Shown here piece after piece: positions 36,790 through 48,056 of a stretch of 64,000 bases of DNA. Origin of the DNA: Adenanthera pavonina (taxonomy: Eukaryota > Streptophyta > Magnoliopsida > Fabales > Fabaceae); NCBI GenBank assembly GCA_026686845.1, contig JAIVEN010000015.1, positions 6,401,001 to 6,465,000 on the forward strand, in the 5' to 3' direction. The notes under the pieces were generated by a model that saw only the letters and a program-made list of their open reading frames with translations, was not told the origin of the DNA and searched no databases. The stretch's first letter is position 1, and each line of letters starts with the position of its first letter. Made by a program: the position numbers and the translations under genes.

Positions 36790-39148
36790 AATTAATAAAT
36801 ATTAATTACATTTACTTATTTAATAAAAGGTAAAATTGAAAAAAAAATGTATTTGACAACCCAAATTGTATCTTATATTTTGGAAAAAAAAATCTCAAAT
36901 ATGTCTTGTGTAGTATTAGGGACCCAAGGGAATATACAGATTGTCTTGAATCTTTTTTTTTCTTTTTTTTTATAATTTAATTTTTCTATATTTATGGATC
37001 CATATATTTGAAGAGAGATGAACACAAAAAAAGGTGCTAGACTGAACATAAGGTTCATATCTTATGTTTTTAAAATGTATTATATCCATTCACTTTTATA
37101 AATATAGTCAGATTAAATATTTTTTATGTTAGGTTATGTATAAATAGTTTTTAAGTTTTCAATTATATACAAATAAATTGTAAGTATCACTCGTCCATTA
37201 ATACAATTATCATGAATTTAGTAACATTAAAAGTGTTATCTGCATACTGGAAAAAAATTATTTGCATAAATTTAAAATATGATGAAGAGAGAAATTTTAT
37301 TATCTAATTTTGAAAATGAAAGAAATTAATTAAATTTGACTTAAAGTATACAAAAATTATACACCCTCTTATCCTGAATATAAGAGAATTAGGATAAAGT
37401 TATTTTGATCCATATTATAAGGGATAAATAACCTAAATAATTTGTTCCAATAATACCCTTCATTAAATTGGAGTAGTAATTAAGTATTATTTAATTTATG
37501 GTAGAAATTTAAACATTAAATTTGGGGCATTTTTGAAAAATATTTTCAATTTGTGACAAATTTATAAATACCAACTATTTTTAACTGTTTTTGTTAATAT
37601 TGGCGAAGTAAGTAAGAATACCTTACATTCAAAACCGGGTGGAATATATCTAATATTAAAAAAATAATGTAATTTAATGGGATATACGATGGGATGTAGA
37701 ATGATGTAAAAGCACGGATGACAAGGGAAAGACTTTGACGAGAAAAGGGAGGTAAAGGGACAATAGAAGGCATAAAAACATTTGATGACATAATGCAATG
37801 TTTGCTTTGGATTGGAAGTGTTTAATTGGATGAGAGAGTAATTAAGTATGTGATTAGGTGCCCCCATACACTTTTCAACACAAGGGAGAAAACGGTGAGA
37901 GGGAGAGAAATAATCAATGACATGCATGTGGATTAATAAACCTTCCCTTTCTTTATATCCATATATATAGTGCATGCTTTGCCTCTTTCGCTTTCCATCA
38001 CTCATTAATTATGAGTTTTCAGTCAACTTGCTTTGTTTGAAACAGAGACTTAAAAATTAATTAAGACAAAGATTAAATAATTAAATAAAAAAAAGGTTCA
38101 ATGCGGGACGTGTTAATTACTTAATTTCACGGATAAGTCCAAGCAACATTGTGATGCGACCGACTCAATCATCCTAATTTGAGTCACACTATTGTTGACG
38201 TTAGGTGTAAGTGCACTTCTTTTTATTTTTTATTTTTGGATAAAACATGAGAGGAAAAAACCTCAAAATTACAAGGAGAAACTAATAGGAGTGAGAGTGT
38301 AAGTGTACCTTCTCAATCCCATTTTAAGTTGTTAATTTAAGATTTTTCATACATATTATTAAAATTATTAAATAATTTAAATTATAATAAAATTTCATGA
38401 TATAAAAGAAGACTTATATTTTACCTATCACCTATCATTATTTCTAATAAATAATAAAATAGTAAAAAATAATTAATACATTATTAATAATGTAAAACTA
38501 TAGTTAAATTAAAATGATAAGAATTTTTTAAAACCACATAAAAAATAGAATGGAGGAAGTGATAAATAATTCCAAGTTGTAGTGTTGGGGTTGTATATAT
38601 AAAAACGCGAAGCGTAGGTTTTTTGGTCGGGAAACCCACAAAATTTTCTCAAATTAATAATGTTGGGTTGGATTAGATTATCCTAAGAACTAAGCTTATA
38701 TATTTTTTCTTATATACTTTTCATATTATTTTTTAATTAAAATTTAACATGTAGATTTTTTAAATTTTTTTAAATTAAAAATATTAATAATTTTAATATA
38801 TAATTAATAACTAAATCTACAATATATTAAAAAATAATTCATATGTTAATTTTTAATTAGAAAACAACATAAAAATCTAAAAACATATAAGTATTTTTCT
38901 TATCCTAAATCTCCACGCAAAAGCCCTTATCCCTTATCTTTGACTATCAAATACTCCAAATGAATATTTAAAAACAAATAAATAATTGTGTTGAGGGATT
39001 AATTTTGATTTTGATCCACGGATTAATTATTATGGTGGTGGCAGGATCTGATTTACTGGCCAAAAAATTCATTAGAAAGGTTTTCATATTTTTTATAATA
39101 TTTTGAATAAAATAATTCTCTTTGAACTTTTAGACCAAGTTAAATAGC
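36790..39148. other. AT-rich intergenic DNA
   Basis: No gene is recognised. One minus-strand frame of 147 codons (37562-38005) is Phe/Tyr/His-rich and matches nothing I know. Single MITE-like ends (for example CCCTCTTATCCTGAATATAAGAG at about 37372) appear without a clear partner, so they are not called. Confidence 0.4.
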
Positions 39149-39686
39149 ACTCCCTCCGCTTCCATCGGTTTATAAGAGACTTCCTCCTTTTTTTTATATG
39201 ATATATTTTAAGAAAATATTTATTTATCTTTATCTGTTATTTTAAAATTTCAAGATAACATTAATTATAACTTTTCACTTATATCCTCATCTGTCATTTT
39301 AAAAGTTAAAGATAACATTAATTTTTTTTATCTATAAGGGTATATTAGTAAATTTGAAAAAAAATCTATAATATTAATTGTATTTCTTAATTTATGTAAA
39401 AAAACTTTAAACAATACTTATAATGAAATGGATGTAATACTTATAACTACTGCATACATACCAAGAATAATAATTAATAATTAAAAAATTATATCATTTC
39501 TTAAGTTATCCTCATTAATTATAATTAGTCTATGAATTAAACTTTTTAATATTAATTAAATTTTATCATTTCTTATGGATATTTTGAATAAAAGAAAATT
39601 AAATACACTACGTAATCCATAAAATATCTAATATTGTAAAATATAAATCTCTTAGAAATGTTCCTTATAAATTGAAATGGAGGTAA
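39149..39686. mobile_element. Stowaway-like MITE, possibly composite
   Basis: The left end CTCCCTCCGCTTCCATCGGTTTATAAG and the right end CTTATAAATTGAAATGGAGGTAA are imperfect inverted repeats. At about 538 bp it is larger than the other copies, so it may hold a second inserted sequence. Confidence 0.55.
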
Positions 39687-39904
39687 TAACAATATTAACT
39701 CATTAATAAGAATCTACCTTTCCATATGTATAAATGTGTATATATAACTTGTTGATCTTCACCTATTATTATTTTAATATAGGATAAAATAATAAAAAAT
39801 ATTAGTATTTTATTCAGTAAAATTGAAAGATATAATTTTTTTTTAAAATTAGAGATAAAATAAAATTGAAGGAGTAATATTTGAGACTAAGAAAAAAATC
39901 AATT

Positions 39905-40100
39905 GTGAAATTTTTTTATAAACAATATTTATATGAGTTGGGTATTTTACCCAACTTGAACAGGAGTGAATGATTGCATAGCCGACACACTATCCCTCGA
40001 AGGCTATTTGGCAGCTGCCTTTCCATGGGGCGAACGACTAATCAATGAGAGGAAGCGTTGACGAAGACGTGCTAAGAAAGATGGATGGATGAATTACAAT
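39905..40100. repeat. third copy of the CslE upstream segment
   Basis: Strong similarity to 33895-34090: shared blocks are GGGTATTTTACCCA, GAATGATTGCA, CACTATCCCTCGAAGGCTAT and GGCAGCTGCCTTTC, and a GGAAGCGT word follows. It lies 375 bp to the left of the retrotransposon. Confidence 0.7.
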
Positions 40101-40469
40101 TACCAGTACAAGCTCTACATTTTATGATACCCAGTGTCATTAAATTAATGGGGCCAAAGGCATGCAGGCTGTACCATTAATGGGCCCAATGACATGTTAG
40201 GAAGCTTTGAACAAATTACCAAAAAGAAAATGGAGGAAATTGTAATTTCATGACGGTCAGAAAAATTATTTATATTTTCATGATATTTAAAAATTTAAAA
40301 AATTTTATATAAATAAATTTTTGGGTCCAAAATTTTCAAGTTTAGGATGAATATGTTTACATAAAAATTTTTAGATCTTTATTAAATATTTTTACATTTT
40401 AGTTAGAATTTTTCAAGTCAAGTTTGGAATTTTTAAGTCCTTGAATGTCATGAAAACATAAATAATTTT

Positions 40470-40474
40470 CACAC
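40470..40474. other. target-site duplication, left copy (CACAC)
   Basis: Five bases directly before the 5' LTR. They are identical to 61873-61877 directly after the 3' LTR. Five base pairs is the normal duplication for Ty3/Gypsy integrase. Confidence 0.9.
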
Positions 40475-40698
40475 TGTGAACACCTTATTTTGTCCGGATG
40501 ATTTTAAAATATATATAAATATAATAATAAAAAATAATAATAGATAAATAATAGAAAAACAAAAAAAGAGAAAAAAGAAAGAAACACAATATTAAGTAAA
40601 TAGATAAAAAAATAATAATAATAAATGAACCAAAGCTAAAAAGAATAAAAATAAAAATAAAAATAATAAAAATTAATTAAAAAATTTTTTTTAATTAT

Positions 40699-40824
40699 TT
40701 TGGGCCGAGATTCGGCCCAAAATCTGAATTAATTAAATAACAAAAAAAAAGGGGGGAGGGGGTTATATTGGGCTGAAGTAAACTTCAGCCCAAAAGGTCA
40801 CGAGCCCAATTGGGCTCGTGACCT
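40699..40824. repeat. three consecutive perfect palindromes in the 5' LTR
   Basis: Stem one, 40699-40723: 11-bp arms, loop GAT, core GGGCCGA. Stem two, 40768-40793: 12-bp arms, loop AA, core GGGCTGAAGT. Stem three, 40795-40824: a 30-bp fully self-complementary sequence with the core GAGCCCAATTGGGCTC and no loop. The three have unrelated arm sequences. The same three occur in the 3' LTR at 57902-57926, 57972-57997 and 57999-58028 without any change. Confidence 0.95.
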
Positions 40825-41795
40825 GGTCCAAAGGGCTTTTGCCCCGAGAGGAGGAGCCTTAGGGCTCGGTGAGGGGAGAAGCAGAGGGAGCTCCAGAGGC
40901 AAGGGGGGAGCCGCGAGACCGAGAGAGGAAAGGGAAGAGGGAGCTTGGGCACCGAGGGAGAGTGGCCGTGAGCGTGAGAGCCAAGAGACGGCCGAGAAAA
41001 AGAAAAATGAAGAGCGAGGAGCTAGCAGCGTGGGTGTGAGGAAAATCTGAGAAGAGGAGAGAGCCGCGAGCTCTGGGGGCGATGGCGTGCGAGGGACTGA
41101 GAATCGAGGGGAGCCACCGGAAGAGAAGAGCTGCGTGAGCACGAGACGGAGAGGGAACCACGGTTCACCCGAGAATGAAGCCGAGAAAACCGAAGGCACG
41201 AGGGAGGCTGAACCAGAGGGACTAAAGCTTGAACCCGTGAGGCAGAGAAGCCGAGAATGAGCTACGCGGTGAAGCACGGCACGAGGAGAGGCAGAGCTAG
41301 GAGAGAGAGACCGAGAACCGAGGGATAAGGGCTCAGGACCGAGGGCTCAGGGGGAACCGCACGCGTGAGAGGAATGAGCTCAGAGAGAAACCGAGGGAGC
41401 CTCGGTGGAGGCTGAACCGGAGAGAGAGGAGGAGGGAGCCTGGGCCGCGGGCAAGGAAGACAGAAACCGAAGGAGTCTCTGAACGGAGGCTCAGGTTTGC
41501 GAGGGTGTGGAGTTGAGGGCACAATGCAAAGGGGCAACCACAATAGCCCTGTACGGGTGTCAGAGCAGATGAGGGCGTGAGCTATGTCCTGGACCGGGAG
41601 AGGGCAGGAATGGCACGAAAGGACAAAGGTGCGTCTCCACTACTTTGTACTGGGTACGACAGCGTGGTGGCAAGGAGGGGGATGCACAAGGGAATAGGAG
41701 ACAGAGCAAGGGAGGCATGAAATGAGGATTGGATGGACGCAGAAAGGGGGGACCACGTGCTCTGTTTTGGGAGGGTGAAGGTACTGGCCGAGGCT

Positions 41796-41803
41796 CTATA
41801 AAG
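41796..41803 (+). promoter_or_regulatory. TATA box of the 5' LTR (CTATAAAG)
   Basis: The word CTCTATAAAGG lies in a GC-rich context near the end of the purine-rich island, a good plant TATA box. The transcript would start about 30 bases downstream, near 41830. The same word is at 58999-59009 in the 3' LTR. Confidence 0.6.
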
Positions 41804-44671
41804 GAAAGCCGTCTGAAGAACAGTGGGGATTTTTTTGGTTGGGCATTAGAGAATCCTAAGAGAGACCGTGAGAGGAAGCTGTGAAGAGAACTTCCACAAG
41901 GCAGAGGCAAGCTGGAATTTCAGAGTCCGGAGCAAGGGAGAATGAAAATCGAGGGCGAGGTCTAAGTCTTTGATCAGCATGAACGTAGGAAAGGTCTGAG
42001 ACTAAGCAACAAAGAATTCGGTTTGGTAAAATTTTCCATTTCAGTTTTGAATTTTGGCTTGCCCTTAGGTCTATCTTTTGACATTCTGTTTACAAATTGT
42101 ATTATTCCTGTCCGAGAATTCTGAATTTTGTTATGAGGTTAAGGATTGCAAAATGACCCGATGTTGATGGACACTCATGTTCTGGCTAATTATAGATGGC
42201 TGTTGTCTGATTCTGGAATTTTGATTTTTGACCTTTGCCTTTTGTGTCATGTTATATTTTGCATCCTCAAGTAAAGGATGAGTTTTATGGGATCATCCTA
42301 TTACACTGTTGTTGACTAACATTTCCTTGCTTATAAGTCTGCGTATCTTCTGTTTTGATTGTGTCTGTGATTTAAGTTCATTAATTTCTGAGTCATTGGA
42401 GTAGCTTCAGTCCTTCTGTGTACGATATAAGGATTTTGAGCCCTTGTACATGAAATTGTTAGTGATGTATGTTGTGGGTGTTTGCAAAATGTGGAAGGAA
42501 TGTTATCTGCCTTGAAATCTAAGTCTGTTCTCTCTTCGGGTCCTCTTTATCGAGACCTTTAATCACAAGGGGAGTATCTTTAATCACAAGGGGAGTATAA
42601 CATGCTTGAGTTGTTAGGGTCATGCATTTATAAACATAATATGTCGTATACAAACTCATGAGAATATCTTGTGATTAAATCCCTTGGTTATGGCTGCCCG
42701 TGGAAAAAGCCTCATTATAGTGTTAGTTGAATAATCATAGTTCCATGACTGTGGTGTGGGTTAATGGGTAAGCGAGAATCTTTACCTATGAAGGGATGAT
42801 GTCTTAACCTTGAGTATAGGTTGATTTGGGGTGGGAGAAGCTTATGGAGTTAACCTGGGAAAGGAAGGAGTGTTAGCTCTAAAAGGTGCTTTTAAAGTTA
42901 TCCATAGGCCCATTTCTTAATCTAAAGTGGGATCTTTTTATTCACATAAATGGTGCTGTTATTAGCAAAAGTTGAATTTGCAATATGTTTTTGGAAAATG
43001 AGTTATGTGATAAAAGTTTATTCTTAAAAAAAAAAAAAAACCTTTTGCCTCGAGTGGTAACACCGTGGGCATTTTGAATACAAATCAGTAACTTGTGAGT
43101 GATAAAGTCACCACATATGCTGGTTATTTTTCTTCAAAATATAAGTAATAATCTCCCTTTTATTTTTTTATAAATATGTGTTAAAAGGATTTTACTTAAT
43201 TTAAAGGAAATAAAAAAAGATTTATCTATTTATTTATTTCTTATTTTGTTATTATTATATATATATATATTTTTTGAAATCTTTTTATGCCTTTTCGTCT
43301 CAAGTAGCATTATTGCAGACATTTGTGTATTAGGGGGTTCATCGTGAGCGATAAAGTTGCCACAATAAAACAATTGGTTTTATTTATGAAAATAAGATTG
43401 TTTACAAATATTTTCTCTTTAAATTAGAATAAAAGGTTTAAAATAAGTTTTTATCCTTTTCGATTGCCTCGAGTGGCAACACCGTAGGTATTTTAAACAC
43501 CGATCAGTAACTTGTGAGTGATGAAGTCACCACATATGCTGATTATCTTTCTTCAAATATATGTAATAATCATGTTTTTTTTTAATTCTTTTAAATAAAT
43601 ATGTATTAAAAGGATTTTAATGTATAATAATTTTAATAAAAAATTTATTTGTTTTCTTTTGAACCTCTTTATGCCTTTTTGTCTCGAGTGACACCACCGT
43701 GGACACTTAGGTATCAATGGGTAAATGTGAGTGATAAAGTCACCACATGAGCCAATTGATTTTATTATGTAAAAATAAAATTGTTTTCAAATATTTTATT
43801 TTCAAATAAAAATATTCAAAATTGCATATAATTTTAATCATATTTTTTTTAAAATGGAGAAAAAATATATTTCCTCTTTTAGAAATTGACTAAACAAAAA
43901 ATATATATAATAAAAAATGGAAAGAGCAAATAATGGAAAGTAATCTGTCTTTTACAAATTAAAACATACCAACCAATTCTGAAAATTGTTTTCTTTGTGG
44001 AAAGACAAAATTATTTGCTATTAATCTCTCTTTTCAAAGAAAATATATAATAAAATATCAACCCAATGACACGCATTTTAGTCCGACCTACGTCGACTTT
44101 GATCCCTATCGCAGGGTACGTAGGCCCCAGACTCTCATTCTGGGTCAAGTCCACATTTGTAAATAAATAATATTTTCCTTATTTTATTTTCTCAACTTCC
44201 CGTTTTATTCTTTATTTGCATTTACATAAGTCTACTTTTGTAAATAAATAATATTTTTCTCTTAATTTATTTTTCCCACCTTCTCATACTTTCATTTTAT
44301 TCTTTATCTTCATTTTCACTTTTTATATTTATTTTTGCATGTGAATAGTAAAAGGGCAATCAAAATAATTTTTAAAAGCCATAAAAATTGCATAATCAAC
44401 CTAAGGTAACCGTTCCTAGGAACGGGTGTTGTGGGGTGCCTAACACCTTCCCCACTCACAATCGTACTCCCGAACCCAACTCTGATTCGCAGACCAATCC
44501 TTGTCCATTTTTGTTTTTGTTTGTTTTCCGGTTTTCCAAAATTTCCCTCAAAATTTTGGTGGCGACTCCCACCGAGGCCGGCCTCCCGCCAGGCGGGCCG
44601 GTTTCACCCCTTTTCCCTTCTCTTTCCTTTCCCTCAACGCCATCCGCGTCGCATTTTCGGGTGTGACAGTT

Positions 44672-44689
44672 TGGCGACTCTACTGGGGA
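44672..44689 (+). other. primer-binding site
   Basis: TGGCGACTCTACTGGGGA begins 3 bases after the 5' LTR. A leading TGG is the complement of the tRNA CCA end. Ogre elements are known to use tRNA-Arg; the complement here would end in GTCGCCA, consistent with such a tRNA, but I could not compare it with a tRNA from this genome. Confidence 0.75.
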
Positions 44690-45709
44690 TATTTTGAGAG
44701 TCAAGCCTGTATGGGCTGACTATGCAAATTTTTATGGCTTTGTTTTGTTTGGTTGCCCTTTTAATTTTGTTTGTCTCACATGATTAGGTTAGATAACATG
44801 CTTGGTAATTTTGTCTGTTCACATGCTTTTAAAGGTATTTGTTGAATTGAATAACATGTGCTAGGATAGATAACATGCGGAATGAACCCTAGGATAGACG
44901 GCTGTTATTTATTTGTATATTGTTTTATCTGCTATTTTATCTGCAGGTGGGGGATTTGGGTAATGTTTGGGTCATGAGGTTTGTATGCCCCCTTCACACA
45001 CTGGGCACCTCCACGTCCAACCTCACACACATAATGGGCCCTATACCCGGGTCTGAGAGTATCCTAGGATAGTTGGAGTTTGTAGCAATGCCTTTGAGGG
45101 GCTATTAAGCTCCCAGAGACCATTGTGAAGACTTCACCCAGTTGTTACCTATTCACTAAGTTTAGTCTGGGAAGAGCTATTAAAGCTCTCAAAGGATTGA
45201 ATTTACTGTATAGGATCCCTGTCTTAATGATGGGGGCAACTTGGGGACTTTTTGAAAAATAGAACCATCCTGAATCTTGCACGTAATTATAGATCAAGCT
45301 TAGATGTTAACCCAGCCAGTTAAAGCCAAGAATCATCCCATAGGGTACACCGAATCTAGGACACGGGGAAGCGTATCTAGTCTCATGCATTTTCTTTGCA
45401 TGAAATTTAAATTTGCATTACATAAATGGTTATCATATTAATAGGTCCTCTATTATTTTTTTATACCTCATTTGTGGAGAGACCTTGTCCTCCACAATAT
45501 GAAGACTCGTTTCTGTCTCCTTGGGAATTCAATAAGGATCTTTAAGGAGAGAAACTTTCATGATTGTCAAACGAGGGCCTAATGATATTTTAACTACTCA
45601 AATTCATGGTCGCTTTTATCTCATCTCTTCTTCTTTTTGCCTTTTTTCGCTCAGGAAACTGGTGAATTATCAGGAAAAGTTAGCATAAGTTAAAGACACG
45701 AAAGTGATT
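44690..45709 (+). other. retrotransposon leader between PBS and ORF1
   Basis: About 1 kb without a long frame. It probably holds the untranslated leader and packaging signals, as inferred only from position. Confidence 0.5.
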
Positions 45710-47464
45710 ATGGATCCAAGACCAACAGGGTTAATCTATGGTGGGAAGGGGTTCAGGTTGGAAGTAGTTGTGGAGTCAATAGATAGTCTGAAGGAATTTT
45801 CTCGGCGTATCAAGGGTAACCTCTTGTCAGACTTCAGGAAAAGATATGGGGACATATTAGAGCTACTCAATGTACCCGTTCAGACGCAAGTGCTTTCGGT
45901 ATTGGGACAATATTGGGATGACACCTTGAGATGTTTCACATTCCCAGATTTCCAGATGGCACCTACCATAGAGGAGTATGGGGAACTCTTAAGCTTACCG
46001 CTGAACAGGGGAGATCGTGTCTATAGATACCCAGGATATGTGGCATCGAACACAGTGATAGCGAAGCTTTTGGAGATCAGTATAAACAAGGTGCACCTCA
46101 TCTCCACCAAGAGCGTAGAAGGAGTCTCAAGGGAGTTTCTGGAAACACGTCTAAAAGAGCTGGCTGAACAGGAAAATTGGATAGTTTATAACAGGGTGCT
46201 CGCCATGATAATCTATGGGATAATTTTGTTTCCATTTGCAAAGGGGGTGATCAACAGACACGCCATCAGTGTGTTTCATATGGTAGAGCATCATCAAGTG
46301 AATCCAGTACCTGCAATATTGTCAGAGACTTATATGACCTTGAGCTTCTGCCATGCTAAGAAGGGAGGGAGGATTAGATGCTGTCTCCAACTATTGTATG
46401 TATGGATTATGAATCATCTTTACGGAAGGATACTCCAAGAAGGAGAAAAGGATAATTCTTCCCCTCTGGCATCATTCAGAAATCAGGAAGGAAAAACCAA
46501 ATGCGATCGGGAGGAGTGGATCGAAGTTTTCGGCCAGCTTAGAGCAGAAAATATCCGTTGGAGATTAGCATGGTGGTGGGATGAGGAAATAATTTATTGT
46601 TGTGGGGGTTTCCCAAATGTGCCGTTAATGGGGCCACGGGGGGTGATAAATTATAACCCAATGTTGCTATTAAGACAATATGCCTTCCCACAAAAGGCTC
46701 CTTCGGAAGTTGTGGTTCACATGATGTACTTCCAACATGATGATTCGAAGATAAAGATAAGTCAAAATGTGGTGAGCGCTTGGAGTAAAGTAATATATAA
46801 AGGGCGATTGGAATTGGGTGCACGCCGGATCTATGCCACGGAAGAGTACCAAGTCTGGTTGTCCGAAAGGATTAAAGGGGTTAACCCAACTTTTGCACCT
46901 CCTGATCCTTTGCTCTGCGGTAGTAAGGTGGAAGTCAACAAGGAGTTAGTCAGACAGCTTCAAAAGAAGGAGGAAGAATTGGAAAATTTAGCGAAGGCAG
47001 ATAATGAACGGAAAGAGGCTTGGAGTCGTCTGCAGAATGAATATGCGGCCTTGCAAGAGACAGTGGAGGAGATGAGGAAACGAGAAACTTGTGAGGTAAG
47101 CTTGGAGGTGAAGAGGTTGAAAGAGGAAAATCTGAAGCTGAAACGAACAATTAGGGATGTGAACATGCATATGGAGGAGAACGACCAGAGGATGAAGAAT
47201 AATCGGAGGCGGTTGATGCAAGCTGTGAAAGAAAGGGACCTGATTGAGAAAGAAGTTCAAGAACTCCGCCCATTAAAAAGTGCATCCGAGGAGTTGGAAC
47301 TGGTCACTAAGCAGTTGGAGGATAAGGTAAATGAGTTAGCAGCTGTTAGAGGGGATTCATCAACTACAATCAAGAGGCTGCTTGAACAAGTGCAACAACA
47401 TGCTGATGCAGTGGAAAATTGGAGAATGCTTTATTCAGAAAGGGCGATGGAATCAGATAGGTGA
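45710..47464 (+). CDS. Ogre ORF1: plant-mobile-domain/DUF7745-like protein with C-terminal coiled coil
   Basis: An intact frame of 584 residues from the ATG at 45710. The first about 390 residues resemble the plant mobile domain/DUF7745-type proteins, with the words RYGDILELL, VLGQYWDD, FTFPDFQMAPTIEEY and HHQVNPVP. Residues about 395-575 are a heptad-rich Glu/Lys/Leu/Arg coiled coil. ORF1 before gag is a hallmark of Ogre-like elements and its role is unknown. It is the only large reading frame of this copy without an interruption. The stop codon overlaps a donor-like AG|GTGAAG (about 47459-47466), so a spliced ORF1-gag message is conceivable. Confidence 0.85.
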   Translation: MDPRPTGLIYGGKGFRLEVVVESIDSLKEFSRRIKGNLLSDFRKRYGDILELLNVPVQTQVLSVLGQYWDDTLRCFTFPDFQMAPTIEEYGELLSLPLNRGDRVYRYPGYVASNTVIAKLLEISINKVHLISTKSVEGVSREFLETRLKELAEQENWIVYNRVLAMIIYGIILFPFAKGVINRHAISVFHMVEHHQVNPVPAILSETYMTLSFCHAKKGGRIRCCLQLLYVWIMNHLYGRILQEGEKDNSSPLASFRNQEGKTKCDREEWIEVFGQLRAENIRWRLAWWWDEEIIYCCGGFPNVPLMGPRGVINYNPMLLLRQYAFPQKAPSEVVVHMMYFQHDDSKIKISQNVVSAWSKVIYKGRLELGARRIYATEEYQVWLSERIKGVNPTFAPPDPLLCGSKVEVNKELVRQLQKKEEELENLAKADNERKEAWSRLQNEYAALQETVEEMRKRETCEVSLEVKRLKEENLKLKRTIRDVNMHMEENDQRMKNNRRRLMQAVKERDLIEKEVQELRPLKSASEELELVTKQLEDKVNELAAVRGDSSTTIKRLLEQVQQHADAVENWRMLYSERAMESDR

Positions 47465-48056
47465 AGAGATCGCACGGAAAGACTAATTATGTTGGTGAAT
47501 TCGAGCATCCCCAAATTCTTCGACGTCTATGAGCAAGCTGAGCAAAAATTTCATCCCTTTAGTACTTCTGCAGAAATAGCAGATTTCTTTTTATTATGTA
47601 AAGAACTTGTCAAAGAATTAAGATTTCTGGCTCATACTTGGTGATGTAGCTGTAATCCATGATGATATATTGAACCATATGAACCATATGAAATTAAAGT
47701 TTTTGATTCCACCTGTGCCCTCCGTTTACAGACATCATTTATAAAGTAACTTAAGTTCTTATGAATTGATTGTCAACCTCACGACTCCCTGAATGCAATA
47801 TGTATCGGAGGGGAATTGAGGGAGTTTTCGTAGATAATTGTGACGAATGCCGACATGGATCCGAAGTCACTTGGTCGAGAAACTTATGCTAACGCCTACT
47901 ATAATTCACTGGTACCTAAGTAATGGTAAGGTAAAAATAATTAATTTGTTTTCTTTTTCTTGAAAGTAGGACAATATTGCACCGATTAAAAGGAATCCAG
48001 TTAACCTCACACATCGCCCGCAAAGAATCCACTTAACTCGGGCAAGAGTAAAAGCA
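47465..48056 (+). other. spacer between ORF1 and gag
   Basis: No coding evidence over most of it. At about 47946-47969 there is a long pyrimidine run ending in AAAGTAG|G, a splice-acceptor-like sequence. The gag frame is open from about 47970, upstream of its first ATG at 48057. Confidence 0.45.

Larger units (their letters stand above)
40475..44668 (+). repeat. 5' long terminal repeat (4194 bp)
   Basis: TG...CA ends. An A-rich start is followed by three perfect palindromes (40699-40824), then by a GA-rich, GC-rich island on the plus strand (about 40840-41960) that includes the TATA box. T-rich sequence follows, with four degenerate copies of a motif with the core CCTCGAGTGGCAACACCGT (about 43040, 43290, 43457 and 43672) and a CG-rich end. 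Minus-strand open frames within the GA-rich island recur in the other LTR but have the low-complexity look of purine skew and are not called as genes. Confidence 0.95.

Noticed and set aside
37562..38005. Minus-strand frame of 147 codons in AT-rich DNA
   Set aside because: Composition biased to Phe/Tyr/His/Ile, no motif, no promoter or splice context.
40798..41910. Long minus-strand open frames in the 5' LTR, repeated at 58002-59114
   Set aside because: They lie in a purine-skewed island, have Ser/Pro/Leu low-complexity composition and no family resemblance. They occur in both LTRs simply because the LTRs are duplicates.
44388..44719. Plus-strand small open frames at the end of the 5' LTR (and 61592-61946)
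   Set aside because: They cross the LTR boundary or use unrelated frames of the same DNA and differ between the two LTRs only by flank. No coding support.
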